Assembly (NCBI GenBank): GCA_905373085.1
Contig: CAJPRR010000044.1
Span: forward strand, 1-14,719
Reading direction: 5' to 3'
DNA: 14,719 nt
DNA from: an uncultured Selenomonas sp.
Lineage (GTDB): Bacteria > Bacillota > Negativicutes > Selenomonadales > Selenomonadaceae
In this document: in pieces, positions 4,539-12,712 of the stretch
How positions within the stretch are numbered: the stretch's first letter is position 1
Layout: the number at the start of each line of letters is the position of its first letter
Program-made: the position numbers and the translations under genes
Notes under the pieces: model-generated
Database searches by the model: none
Told to the model about the DNA's origin: nothing
Seen by the model: only the letters and a program-made list of their open reading frames with translations

Positions 4539-6789
4539 GGTCTTTCGCCCTCTTTTCCAGCAGAGCAAAGAAATCCGAAATCTCCATCGGCCGATGGAAG
4601 TAGAAGCCTTGGATGTAGTCGCAGCCTGCTTCGAGGACAGTCTGAAGCTCCTGCTCCGTCTCCACGCCTTCGACGCAGACTTTCTTGCCGAACTTATGGC
4701 AGGAGTAGACGATGCTCGATATGAAGTCGCTGCTGTTCTTGGAATACGCCATTTCCTTCATCAAGCTGCGGTCGAGCTTTACGATGTCGGACGGGTGCTT
4801 CAAGAGAAGCTCCAAGGAGGAATATCCTGTGCCGAAGTCGTCGAGCGCAAGGCGGATGCCGAGGTCGCGGCATGCTTCGATGAAGGTTTGCAGAGTGGCG
4901 GGACTTTCGTTGTAGTTCGTTTCCGTGAGTTCCGCGACGAGATTCTTGCCGTCCATTTCGTAGCGGTCAAGGGTCTGACGCATGAAGGGCAGGAAGTCGG
5001 GGTCGAGCACTTGATGATAACTGACGTTGAAGTTCAGGGAGAAGTTCGGATTCGTGCGGCGTATGCGCTTGGCATGGATGACCGCCTGCTCGAAGATCCA
5101 GCGCCCGACAGCGCGGATCTGCTGGGTGCGCTCCAAGATGGGGATGAATACGGCGGGCGAGATGTTTGTGCCCTCGTGCGACCAGCGGCACAGAAGTTCG
5201 CCGCTGACGATGCCGAAGCCGTCGGTGGTGACTGTCGGCTGGATGACCGTGCGGAAGTTGGTGCAGCCGCGTTCGACATCCTCGTTGATGGCGAGCAGGA
5301 AGCGGCTGAGGTTCTTGCGCGTTTCGAGATTCTGCGGGGAGAAGAGAGCGTACGGCTCATCCGGCGATTCTTTCGCCAGATCGAGCAGGCTCAGCATGTT
5401 GGCGATGATCTCGCCGCATGCCGTGTCGCTTGGGATGTCTTCCATGAGAGCGAGAGAGGAAGGCGTCTGCACGGCGAGTCCGTAGATGGCGTAGAGATTG
5501 CGCACGGTCAGGCTGATGAAGTCGAGGATCATCTTCGGATCTTCTGTGATTTCGGGCGAAAGGATGGCGAGGAAGCGCAGACCGTCGAGGCGGTAGATCA
5601 GAAGACCGTCGCGGAAGCGGTTCGTGAGTCCTGCCGCGATGTCCTTGAGAAGCGCGTCAGAATGGTTTCGGCCGTGCATCTCGTTGATTTCGCGGAAGTT
5701 GTTCAAGCGGAAGCCAATGAAAGAGAGGGAAGAATACTCCTTCTGCAGTTCCTGCAATTTGATTTCCGCGCCTTTCTCGCGCGCGAATCCCGTGATGGGA
5801 TCGACGACGAAATCGAGCGCGAGGCGTGAGATGCTGCCGGAAAAGAACAGCGGCTTCTCGCGCGCCGCGTCCCACTTCAGGATGCCGCAGCAGCGAATCC
5901 AGAATTCGGTTCCCGTACGATCCGTCACTCGATAGCGAAGATCGTGGATGTCCCGCTTGCTCTCGATGATGTCCGCGATGTCCGCCCGATAGGTGGCGAG
6001 ATCGTCGGGACGGCGGATGCATTTCTCCCATTCGTCGAGAAAATTCTTGACGATGTTGCTCTTGAAGGCGAAGGTGTCACGCATCTGGTCGTTGATGTAG
6101 AAGAGGTTCGACTGCATGTCGCCGAAGTAGATATATTGGTCAGCAAGTTCGATGGAATCGAGAAAGTTCGGAAAGTCGAAGAAATTCTCCCTGAGGAAGG
6201 CAGAAAGAACGCCCTTGTCAGCGTCGGCGTCGATTTCTGCAGCAACGCCGCCCTTGCTGCGCAGGATGTTCCTCATGCGGATGATGCGCATGACGAAGCG
6301 ACCGGCGAGGTACAAGGCTGCCGTGATGTCGTGCGCGTTTTTCCAGTCGGGCACGTCGCAGGCGATGAAGCCTGCCGGATCGCCGTCCTTGAAGAGCGGG
6401 ACGGCAGACAAGGAGTAAAGATCGAGTGAGGCGAAGCATTGACTGGCAAGGGGATGCTTGACGGCAAAGGCCTGCGTATCCTCGAAGAGGACATGCAGGC
6501 CGTTCAGCAGTCTGCCGCTTGTCAAGGCGACGGCAGCGCGCACGGTCTCTTCCTCAGGCTGACGGTATGGCTTCGTGTCCTTGGCGCTCCAAGTGTAGGT
6601 AGGCGTATAATGCTTTCTCTTGCACTCAAAAACCATGATGCGATGCAAAGAAAAGACATCGCCCATGTAGCGAAAGAGCGAGAGAAGCCCCTCGTCGGAT
6701 TCTTCTGTGTCTGCGATTTTCTTCAAAAAAGCCGCAGAGAGTGTATTTTTCTCACAGAATTCATCAAGCCATTCCGAAACGGCGTCCAT
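4531..6789 (-). CDS. GAF-PAS-GGDEF(degenerate)-EAL protein, predicted c-di-GMP phosphodiesterase
   Basis: This 752-aa cytoplasmic signalling protein has four parts: a GAF-like sensor (about residues 30-175), a PAS-like domain (about 210-315), a GGDEF domain (about 325-480) and an EAL domain (about 510-745). The GGDEF signature is replaced by DGLRF (402-406), so cyclase activity should be lost. The EAL domain keeps the expected catalytic set: Glu531 (in GELLCRW), Asn588, Glu623 (ELTET), Asp650-Asp651 (DDFGTGYSSL), Lys671, Glu707 (EGVET) and Gln727 (QGFYF). It should therefore cleave c-di-GMP to pGpG. There are no membrane segments. I chose the ATG at 6789, with GGGAAG just upstream; a TTG at 6801 is in frame but directly abuts its possible ribosome binding site. 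It heads a two-gene operon. Confidence 0.92.
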   Translation of the reverse strand: MDAVSEWLDEFCEKNTLSAAFLKKIADTEESDEGLLSLFRYMGDVFSLHRIMVFECKRKHYTPTYTWSAKDTKPYRQPEEETVRAAVALTSGRLLNGLHVLFEDTQAFAVKHPLASQCFASLDLYSLSAVPLFKDGDPAGFIACDVPDWKNAHDITAALYLAGRFVMRIIRMRNILRSKGGVAAEIDADADKGVLSAFLRENFFDFPNFLDSIELADQYIYFGDMQSNLFYINDQMRDTFAFKSNIVKNFLDEWEKCIRRPDDLATYRADIADIIESKRDIHDLRYRVTDRTGTEFWIRCCGILKWDAAREKPLFFSGSISRLALDFVVDPITGFAREKGAEIKLQELQKEYSSLSFIGFRLNNFREINEMHGRNHSDALLKDIAAGLTNRFRDGLLIYRLDGLRFLAILSPEITEDPKMILDFISLTVRNLYAIYGLAVQTPSSLALMEDIPSDTACGEIIANMLSLLDLAKESPDEPYALFSPQNLETRKNLSRFLLAINEDVERGCTNFRTVIQPTVTTDGFGIVSGELLCRWSHEGTNISPAVFIPILERTQQIRAVGRWIFEQAVIHAKRIRRTNPNFSLNFNVSYHQVLDPDFLPFMRQTLDRYEMDGKNLVAELTETNYNESPATLQTFIEACRDLGIRLALDDFGTGYSSLELLLKHPSDIVKLDRSLMKEMAYSKNSSDFISSIVYSCHKFGKKVCVEGVETEQELQTVLEAGCDYIQGFYFHRPMEISDFFALLEKRAKDHE

Positions 6790-6829
6790 GATTCTTCCCA
6801 ACCCCTTTGTAGCATCTGTCTATTATGTC

Positions 6830-6858
6830 ATTATACATGAATTTTCCCCATTCGTCCA
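6830..6858 (-). promoter_or_regulatory. promoter of the EAL-protein operon
   Basis: On the minus strand, TGGACG (6853-6858) and a consensus TATAAT (6830-6835) are separated by 17 bases. The start would be near 6823, leaving a leader of about 34 nt before the ATG at 6789. Confidence 0.72.
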
Positions 6859-6872
6859 TTGCTTATAGGAGA

Positions 6873-6898
6873 AAAGTTTTTATTTGTCGGAAAACTTT
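6873..6898. repeat. AT-rich inverted repeat in the divergent promoter region
   Basis: AAAGTTTT (6873-6880) and AAAACTTT (6891-6898) are perfect 8-bp inverted arms around a 10-nt spacer. The repeat lies upstream of the -35 box of the EAL-operon promoter and between the two divergent promoters. It could be a protein-binding site; there is no evidence for which protein. Confidence 0.4.
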
Positions 6899-6954
6899 CA
6901 TCTCATCCTGTCGTCCTTAGTGTGCATCTGCCATGAAGCGTCTGCAGTATCCTA

Positions 6955-6983
6955 TAGACATGCCTTGTGCTTTCCTCTATAAT
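6955..6983 (+). promoter_or_regulatory. promoter of the dnaE operon
   Basis: TAGACA (6955-6960, five of six consensus bases) and TATAAT (6978-6983) are separated by 17 bases. The predicted start near 6990 leaves a leader of about 48 nt with GGAGAGGAG ahead of the dnaE ATG. Confidence 0.82.
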
Positions 6984-7037
6984 GAAAAGAACCGAAATGT
7001 TGAACGGAATAGGAAAGAGTGACGGAGAGGAGTTGCC

Positions 7038-10000
7038 ATGACGAAGATTCCCTTTGCGCATTTGCACGTTCATACATGCTACAGCCTTCTCGACGGGGCG
7101 AGCCGCATTCCCGAGCTTATCGCACGCACGAAGGAGCTTGGCATGGATTCCGTCGCGATCACCGATCACGGGGCGATGTACGGCGTCATTGATTTTTATA
7201 AGGAAGCAAAGAAGCAGGGAATTCGTCCGATCATCGGCTGTGAGGCGTATCTTGCGCCTGAGTCGCGCTTTGACCGCACCGAGGTGCGCGGCACGCGCTA
7301 CTATCATCTGATTCTTCTTGCGGAGAATGATGAAGGCTATCGAAGCCTCGTGAAACTCGTCTCGCTCGCCAATACGGAGGGCATGTACTACAAGCCGCGC
7401 GTCGACAAGGACATCCTGCGCAAGTATCATAAGGGACTTATATGCCTCAGCGCCTGCGTGGCGGGCGAGATTCCGCAGGCGATCCTGCGCGGCGAGCGAG
7501 AGCGCGCGGAAAAGCTCGTCGAGGAGTATATCGGCATCTTTGGACGAGAGAACTTCTTTCTTGAGATTCAAGACCATGGAATCCCCGATGAAAAGACAGC
7601 GTTCGCGGGCGTCATAGAGCTGGCGGAGAAGTTCGGCGTCGGACTCGTGGCGACGAACGACATCCATTATGTGCATAAGGAGGACACGGAGGCGCACGAT
7701 GTCCTGCTCGCGATTCAGACGGGCAAGGGCGTCCATGATCCGACGCGCATGCGCTATGCCGAAGGGGAGTTCTACATGCGCTCGCCCGAGGAGATGCAGG
7801 AGCTTTTCCGCGATCACCCGGAAGCGCTCGCCAATACGCAGAAGATCGCCGAGCGCTGCAAGGTCGACTTCGAGTTCGGGCATCTCCATCTGCCGAATTT
7901 TCCGCTGCCGGAGGGGATGACGGACGATGCCTACTTAAAGCAGCTCTGCGAGGAGAATCTGTCCCTTCGCTACGAAAAGATCACGCCCGCCGTGCGCGAA
8001 AGGCTCGACTACGAGCTTTCCATCATCCACCGCATGGGCTATGACAGTTACTTTCTCATCGTCTGGGATTTCATCAAGTATGCGCGCGGCGAGGGCATCG
8101 CCGTCGGTCCGGGGCGCGGCTCGGCGGCGGGCAGCATCGTCGCCTATCTCCTGGGCATCACGAATCTCGATCCCTTGAAGTACGAATTGCTCTTTGAGCG
8201 GTTTTTGAATCCGGAGCGTGTGACGATGCCCGATATCGACATCGACTTCTGCTATATCCGCCGCGAGGAGGTCATCGACTATGTGAAGCGCCGTTACGGC
8301 GCCGATCATGTCGCGCAGATCATCACCTTCGGCACGATGGCGGCGAAGGGCGCGATTCGCGATGTCGGGCGTGCGCTCGAAATGACGTATGCGAGCGTCG
8401 ACCGCGTGGCGAAGGCCGTGCCGTCGGAACTCGGCATCACGCTCGACCGTGCGCTCGTCGATTCGCAGGATTTTCGCAGCATCTATGAGGAGAGCGACGA
8501 GACGAAGAGGCTCATCGACTTCGCGCGCGACCTGGAGGGACTGCCGCGCCACTCGTCGACGCATGCGGCGGGCGTCGTGATCGCGCGAAATCCCTTGACC
8601 GACTATGTGCCCGTGCAGGTCTCCGACGGCACGCTCGTGACGGAGTACGACAAGGATCACGTGGAAGAACTGGGGCTTTTGAAAATGGACTTCCTCGGCC
8701 TGCGCACGCTCACGGTCATCGCTGACGCCTTGAAGAACATCAAGAAGAGCCGCGGTGTCACGATCGACATCGACAAGATACCGCTCGAAGATGAGAAGAC
8801 GGCAGAGATGCTCTGCCGCGGCGATACAGGCGCGGTCTTCCAGATGGAATCGGCGGGCATGACGAATCTCGTCAAGGATCTGCAGCCGAAAAACTTCCAA
8901 GACCTCATCCCGACGGTCGCGCTCTACCGGCCGGGTCCCTTGGGCAGCGGCATGGTGACGGATTTCATCGCGGGCAGGCACGGCAAGAAGAAGGTGACGT
9001 ACCTGCATCCTCTCTTGGAGCCGATTCTCAAGGAGACGTTCGGCGTCGTGCTCTATCAGGAGCAGGTCATGCAGGTCGTGCAGGTGCTCGCGAACTTCAC
9101 GCTCGGGCAGGCGGATATCCTGCGCCGCGCCATGGGCAAGAAGAAGCATGAAGTCCTGATGTCGCAGCGCGAGACGTACATGAAGGGAACGCGGGAGAAC
9201 GGCATTGATGACGCTTTGGCGGAAAAGATCTTCGATCTTCTGACGCATTTTGCCGACTACGGATTCAATAAGTCGCACAGCGCGGCGTACGCGCTCGTGG
9301 CGTGGCAGACGGCGTACTTGAAGGCGCATTATCCGCAGGAGTTCATGGCGGCGATGCTCACGAGCATCATGGACACGAACGACAAGGTTGGAGTCTATAT
9401 CGAGCTTTGCCGCCGCATGGGCATCGAGATCCTGCCGCCCGACGTCAACGCGAGCGAGGCGAATTTCAGCGTCGACGGCGCGGCCATCCGCTTCGGCCTC
9501 GCCGCCGTGCGAAATGTCGGCGAGGCGGCGATCAAGAGCCTCGCGGCTGTGCGCGAGGAAGGCGGCGCCTTCACGTCGCTCTTGGACTTCTGCACGCGCG
9601 TCGACATGCGCACGGCAAACAAACGCGTGCTCGAAAGTCTCATCAAATGCGGCGCTTTCGACTCGCTCGGCGCACACCGCTCGCAGCTTCTTGCCGTCTT
9701 GGAGCGCGTCATCGACGTCGCGGCAAGAAAGCATGCGGATGCGGCGAGCGGACAGATCGGCCTTTTCGGCGAGGCGGCGATGCAGGAGGCCGAGGATGTC
9801 GCGCTTCCCGACATCGCTGAGGCAGACGCCGTGCAGCGACTCGCGTGGGAGAAGGAGAACACAGGCTTCTTCATTACAGGACATCCGCTCGATCGCCATG
9901 AGAAGAAGATCAAGAATCTTGTGCCCATCCGGGACATCCTGGACGGCAAGAAGAAGGAGCGCCAGCTCGTGCGCATCGGCGGCCTCGTCTCCTCGGCGAA

Positions 10001-10433
10001 GCGGATCGCGACGAAGAAGGGCGACACGATGTGCTTCTTGGAATTGGAGGACTACACGCATTCCGTTGAAGTCGTCGTCTTTCCGGCGGTCTTCTACCCG
10101 CATGTGAACCTCCTTGTTCCCGATGCGGCCATCGTCGTGCAGGGGCGCGTGAATTTCACGGACGACGGCGTCAAGGTGCTTGCCGACACGATTACTGCGC
10201 TCGACGATTATCGGCAGGATTATTACATTACGCTTGACGCAGAGTACGAGGAAGCGGCTGCGCTCGATGCGCTCTACGGCATTTTTGCGGCGCACAGGGG
10301 CGATCATGTCGTCTTTTTGAATCGGAAGGGACGTTGGCAGAAGTTGGAGCCGCAGTATTGGCTCGACGCATCTCCCGCCGTCGTGCAGGAAATCGAGGCC
10401 TTGCTCGGCAAAAACTCGGTGCTGCAGAGATAG
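7038..10433 (+). CDS. dnaE: DNA polymerase III subunit alpha
   Basis: This 1131-aa protein is the replicative polymerase catalytic subunit, close to E. coli DnaE in length. The N-terminal PHP domain (to about residue 210) starts HLHVHTCYSLLDG (His10, His12, Asp19). It retains the other likely metal ligands in ITDHG, GCEAYL, LSAC, EIQDHG and TNDIHY. The palm carries PDIDIDF with Asp401 and Asp403, and a third acidic residue at Asp551 (KMDFLG). Other signatures are LPRHSSTHAAGVVIA and YRPGPLGSG. A helix-hairpin-helix region (about 815-880) is followed by QIGLF at 906-910, a good match to the sliding-clamp binding pentapeptide. An OB-fold (about 975-1055, VRIGGLVSSAKR onward) lies near the C-terminus. 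It has no 3'-5' exonuclease insertion, so it is DnaE, not PolC. The ATG at 7038 follows GGAGAGGAG. It heads the long plus-strand operon. Confidence 0.98.
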   Translation: MTKIPFAHLHVHTCYSLLDGASRIPELIARTKELGMDSVAITDHGAMYGVIDFYKEAKKQGIRPIIGCEAYLAPESRFDRTEVRGTRYYHLILLAENDEGYRSLVKLVSLANTEGMYYKPRVDKDILRKYHKGLICLSACVAGEIPQAILRGERERAEKLVEEYIGIFGRENFFLEIQDHGIPDEKTAFAGVIELAEKFGVGLVATNDIHYVHKEDTEAHDVLLAIQTGKGVHDPTRMRYAEGEFYMRSPEEMQELFRDHPEALANTQKIAERCKVDFEFGHLHLPNFPLPEGMTDDAYLKQLCEENLSLRYEKITPAVRERLDYELSIIHRMGYDSYFLIVWDFIKYARGEGIAVGPGRGSAAGSIVAYLLGITNLDPLKYELLFERFLNPERVTMPDIDIDFCYIRREEVIDYVKRRYGADHVAQIITFGTMAAKGAIRDVGRALEMTYASVDRVAKAVPSELGITLDRALVDSQDFRSIYEESDETKRLIDFARDLEGLPRHSSTHAAGVVIARNPLTDYVPVQVSDGTLVTEYDKDHVEELGLLKMDFLGLRTLTVIADALKNIKKSRGVTIDIDKIPLEDEKTAEMLCRGDTGAVFQMESAGMTNLVKDLQPKNFQDLIPTVALYRPGPLGSGMVTDFIAGRHGKKKVTYLHPLLEPILKETFGVVLYQEQVMQVVQVLANFTLGQADILRRAMGKKKHEVLMSQRETYMKGTRENGIDDALAEKIFDLLTHFADYGFNKSHSAAYALVAWQTAYLKAHYPQEFMAAMLTSIMDTNDKVGVYIELCRRMGIEILPPDVNASEANFSVDGAAIRFGLAAVRNVGEAAIKSLAAVREEGGAFTSLLDFCTRVDMRTANKRVLESLIKCGAFDSLGAHRSQLLAVLERVIDVAARKHADAASGQIGLFGEAAMQEAEDVALPDIAEADAVQRLAWEKENTGFFITGHPLDRHEKKIKNLVPIRDILDGKKKERQLVRIGGLVSSAKRIATKKGDTMCFLELEDYTHSVEVVVFPAVFYPHVNLLVPDAAIVVQGRVNFTDDGVKVLADTITALDDYRQDYYITLDAEYEEAAALDALYGIFAAHRGDHVVFLNRKGRWQKLEPQYWLDASPAVVQEIEALLGKNSVLQR

Positions 10434-10453
10434 CGCCGAAGGAGGAAATTTTC

Positions 10454-10645
10454 ATGTGGACATCGATCTTTGTGGCTGCGACGAAGGGGCAGGCGGAGAA
10501 GATCTGCGAAAGGCTGGAGGCGGAAGGCATATTGACGGATCGGAAATCCGTCGGCAGCCAGCGCAAGGCGAACTTCGAGATACGCGTCCTCGCCTCGGAA
10601 GTGGAAGAGGCGCGTGACATCGTCTGCAATATGGCGAATCTCTGA
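10454..10645 (+). CDS. 63-aa small protein, DUF2007-like
   Basis: The start ATG at 10454 is preceded by GAAGGAGG at about 9 nt, a strong site, and lies 20 nt after the dnaE stop. The product begins MWTSIFVAATKGQAEKI and has a beta-alpha-beta-alpha pattern: a strand (TSIFVA), a helix (QAEKICERLEAEG), an edge strand (FEIRVLA) and a helix (EVEEARDIVCNM). This resembles the DUF2007 (putative signal-transducing) fold, whose hallmark is a LEAEGI stretch, present here at residues 21-26. Function is unknown. Its place between dnaE and the pseudouridine synthase gene makes it part of the operon. The family assignment is tentative. Confidence 0.75.
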   Translation: MWTSIFVAATKGQAEKICERLEAEGILTDRKSVGSQRKANFEIRVLASEVEEARDIVCNMANL

Positions 10646-10697
10646 GCGCGGTGCGCGTCGGATGCGTCCAATAAGAGTTTACGGGTAAGGGTGAAGT

Positions 10698-11426
10698 ATG
10701 GAAGAACGATTGCAAAAAATCATCAGCCGCGCGGGCGTGGCGTCACGCCGCAGGGCGGAGGAGCTCATTGCGGCGGGGCGCGTGACGGTGGACGACGTGG
10801 TGGTGCGTGAACCGGGAACGAAGGCAGATGCGGCGAATGCACGCATCGCGGTGGACGGCAAGCCGCTTCCCGCAGAGGAGCGTCTCGTCTACTTCTTGCT
10901 GAACAAGCCCAAGGGCTATGTCTCGACCGTTTCCGATGAGCGCGGCAGGCGCACGGTGCTCGACCTCCTGCCCGTGAAGAACGTGCGCGTCTATCCGGTG
11001 GGAAGGCTCGACCGGAATACGGAAGGGCTGATCCTCCTGACGAATGACGGCACGCTGACGCAGGCTCTTCTTCATCCGCGCTTTCTCGTGCACAAGACGT
11101 ACCGTGCGAAGGTGGCGGGCGAGCTTACGCCCGAGGCTCTGAAGAAGCTCCGAAGCGGCATCGAGCTTGCGGACGGCATGACGGCGCCGGCGGAGGTGCG
11201 CGTCTGCGGCGTGACGGAAAAGGGGCTCAGCGACGTCGAGGTCACGCTGCACGAGGGCAGAAACCGTCAGGTGCGTCGCATGTTCGAAGCCGTGGGATGC
11301 GATGTGCGCGCCCTGAAGCGCACGCGCTTTGCGCAGCTCACGCTGGACGGCGTCAAGCGCGGCGCTTCGCGCCCTCTGACGAAGGCGGAGGTCGAGGCGC
11401 TCTATCGCCTCACAGAAGAGCGATGA
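10698..11426 (+). CDS. rluB: rRNA pseudouridine synthase, RluB/RsuA family
   Basis: This 242-aa protein has an N-terminal S4 RNA-binding domain (residues 2-50, ERLQKIISRAGVASRRRAEE) and a pseudouridine synthase domain. The catalytic motif is GRLDRNTEGLILLTNDG with Asp105 as the nucleophile. The C-terminal EGRNRQVRRMFEAVG motif is diagnostic of the RsuA/RluB/E/F branch. It isomerises a uridine in rRNA; in the RluB branch this is in helix 90 of 23S rRNA near the peptidyl transferase centre. RluB and RsuA cannot be firmly separated here, but RluB is the usual Firmicutes form. The ATG at 10698 has AAGGGTGAAG upstream. Its TGA overlaps the next gene's ATG by 4 nt. Confidence 0.92.
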   Translation: MEERLQKIISRAGVASRRRAEELIAAGRVTVDDVVVREPGTKADAANARIAVDGKPLPAEERLVYFLLNKPKGYVSTVSDERGRRTVLDLLPVKNVRVYPVGRLDRNTEGLILLTNDGTLTQALLHPRFLVHKTYRAKVAGELTPEALKKLRSGIELADGMTAPAEVRVCGVTEKGLSDVEVTLHEGRNRQVRRMFEAVGCDVRALKRTRFAQLTLDGVKRGASRPLTKAEVEALYRLTEER

Positions 11427-12700
11427 GTGCGCGGCGCGTTCTCGTTGTCGGCGCGGGACCGGCAGGCTTCATGGCGGCGGCCAAGGCGGCGGAAGCAGGC
11501 GCTTCCGTGCTTCTTTTGGAGAAAATGAAGCAGCCTGGCCGCAAGATGATGATCACGGGCAAGGGGCGCTGCAATATCACGAATGTCGCGCCCGTCGCCG
11601 AGATCGTCAAGAACATTCCGGGCAACGGTTCTTTTCTCTACAGCGCCCTGCACGCCTTTGACAATGAGGATGTGCGGGACTTTTTCCGAGAACTTGGCGT
11701 GGAGACGAAGGCAGAGCGCGGCGGGCGCGTCTTTCCCGTCAGCGACCGCGCCGCCGATGCGGTCGCGGCGCTCGTCCAGCACCTTCATGGGCTTGGCGTG
11801 AAGATCGAGACGGAGGCGCGCGTCGCTGAGATCCTCGTGGAAGAGGGACATGCGGCGGGCGTCACACTCGCGAGCGGCGCGAAGATATGTGCCGACGCCG
11901 TCGTTCTGGCGGTGGGCGGCGCTTCGTATCCGGGCACGGGATCGTCGGGTGACGGTTACGCGATGGTGCGCGCGTTGGGGCATACGGTCACGGATGTCTT
12001 GCCGTCTCTCGTGCCGCTCGTCACGGAGGAGGACTGGGTCAAGGAGGCGCAAGGGCTGTCCCTGCGCAACGTGCGCGTGACGCTTCTCGCCGACGGCAGG
12101 AGAATCGGCGAGGAATTCGGCGAGATGATGTTCACGCACTTCGGCGTGACGGGGCCCATCGTGCTTTCGCTGAGCCGTGCGGCAGCAAGGGCGCTTGCCG
12201 AGGGAAGGTTCGTGGAACTCGTGCTCGACCTGAAGCCCGCCTTGAGTCCCGAAGTATTTGCGGCGCGCGTGCAGCGCGACTTCGAGAAGCACAAGAGCAA
12301 GGCGCTGAAGAACGCCATGCGCGATCTTCTGCCCGGAAAGCTCATCGCGCCCGTGCTCGATGCGGCGTACCTGCCGTGCGAAAAGCGCGTGTACGACCTG
12401 CGGCGCGAGGAGCGCACGCGAATCGTCAAGACGATCAAGCATCTCGTGCTCACGGTCGAGAAGACGCGGCCTCTCGCCGAAGCCATCGTGACGGCGGGCG
12501 GCGTCTCGACGAAGGAAATCAACCCCAAGACGATGGAGTCGAAGCTCGTGCCGGGGCTTTACCTTGCCGGCGAGGTCGTCGACGTCGACGGCTTCACGGG
12601 CGGCTACAACTTGCAGGCGGCGTTTTCCATGGGGGCGGCAGCGGGGCGTTGGAGCGCCGCTCACGCGAAAACGGCAGAAGGTTTGAAAGCAGGATTTTGA
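11423..12700 (+). CDS. FAD-dependent oxidoreductase, HI0933/BaiN (YhiN) family
   Basis: This 425-aa flavoprotein starts with a Rossmann dinucleotide-binding motif, VLVVGAGPAGFMAA (GAGPAG at residues 10-15). It continues with the family signatures GRKMMITGKGRCNITN, GRVFPVSDRAADAV and VGGASYPGTGSSGDGY, then GEVVDVDGFTGGYNLQ near the C-terminus, which closes the FAD site. The family is widespread but the natural substrate is mostly unknown; BaiN of gut clostridia acts on bile acid intermediates, but the close operonic setting with housekeeping genes argues against assuming that here. The ATG at 11423 overlaps the rluB stop (ATGA), which fixes the start; a longer in-frame extension to 11297 is not supported. 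Confidence 0.92.
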   Translation: MSARRVLVVGAGPAGFMAAAKAAEAGASVLLLEKMKQPGRKMMITGKGRCNITNVAPVAEIVKNIPGNGSFLYSALHAFDNEDVRDFFRELGVETKAERGGRVFPVSDRAADAVAALVQHLHGLGVKIETEARVAEILVEEGHAAGVTLASGAKICADAVVLAVGGASYPGTGSSGDGYAMVRALGHTVTDVLPSLVPLVTEEDWVKEAQGLSLRNVRVTLLADGRRIGEEFGEMMFTHFGVTGPIVLSLSRAAARALAEGRFVELVLDLKPALSPEVFAARVQRDFEKHKSKALKNAMRDLLPGKLIAPVLDAAYLPCEKRVYDLRREERTRIVKTIKHLVLTVEKTRPLAEAIVTAGGVSTKEINPKTMESKLVPGLYLAGEVVDVDGFTGGYNLQAAFSMGAAAGRWSAAHAKTAEGLKAGF

Positions 12701-12712
12701 GGGAGGATGTAT

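Noticed and set aside
4507..5829. A 440-codon plus-strand open frame opposite the EAL gene
   Set aside because: It is antisense to conserved EAL and GGDEF sequence and is dominated by Ala, Glu, Val and Asp; a codon-bias artefact.
7935..10307. A 790-codon open frame on the minus strand opposite dnaE
   Set aside because: It lies entirely within the conserved dnaE gene and is rich in Arg, His, Asp and Val, as expected for the antisense of GC-rich codons. It has no family motif or ribosome binding site.
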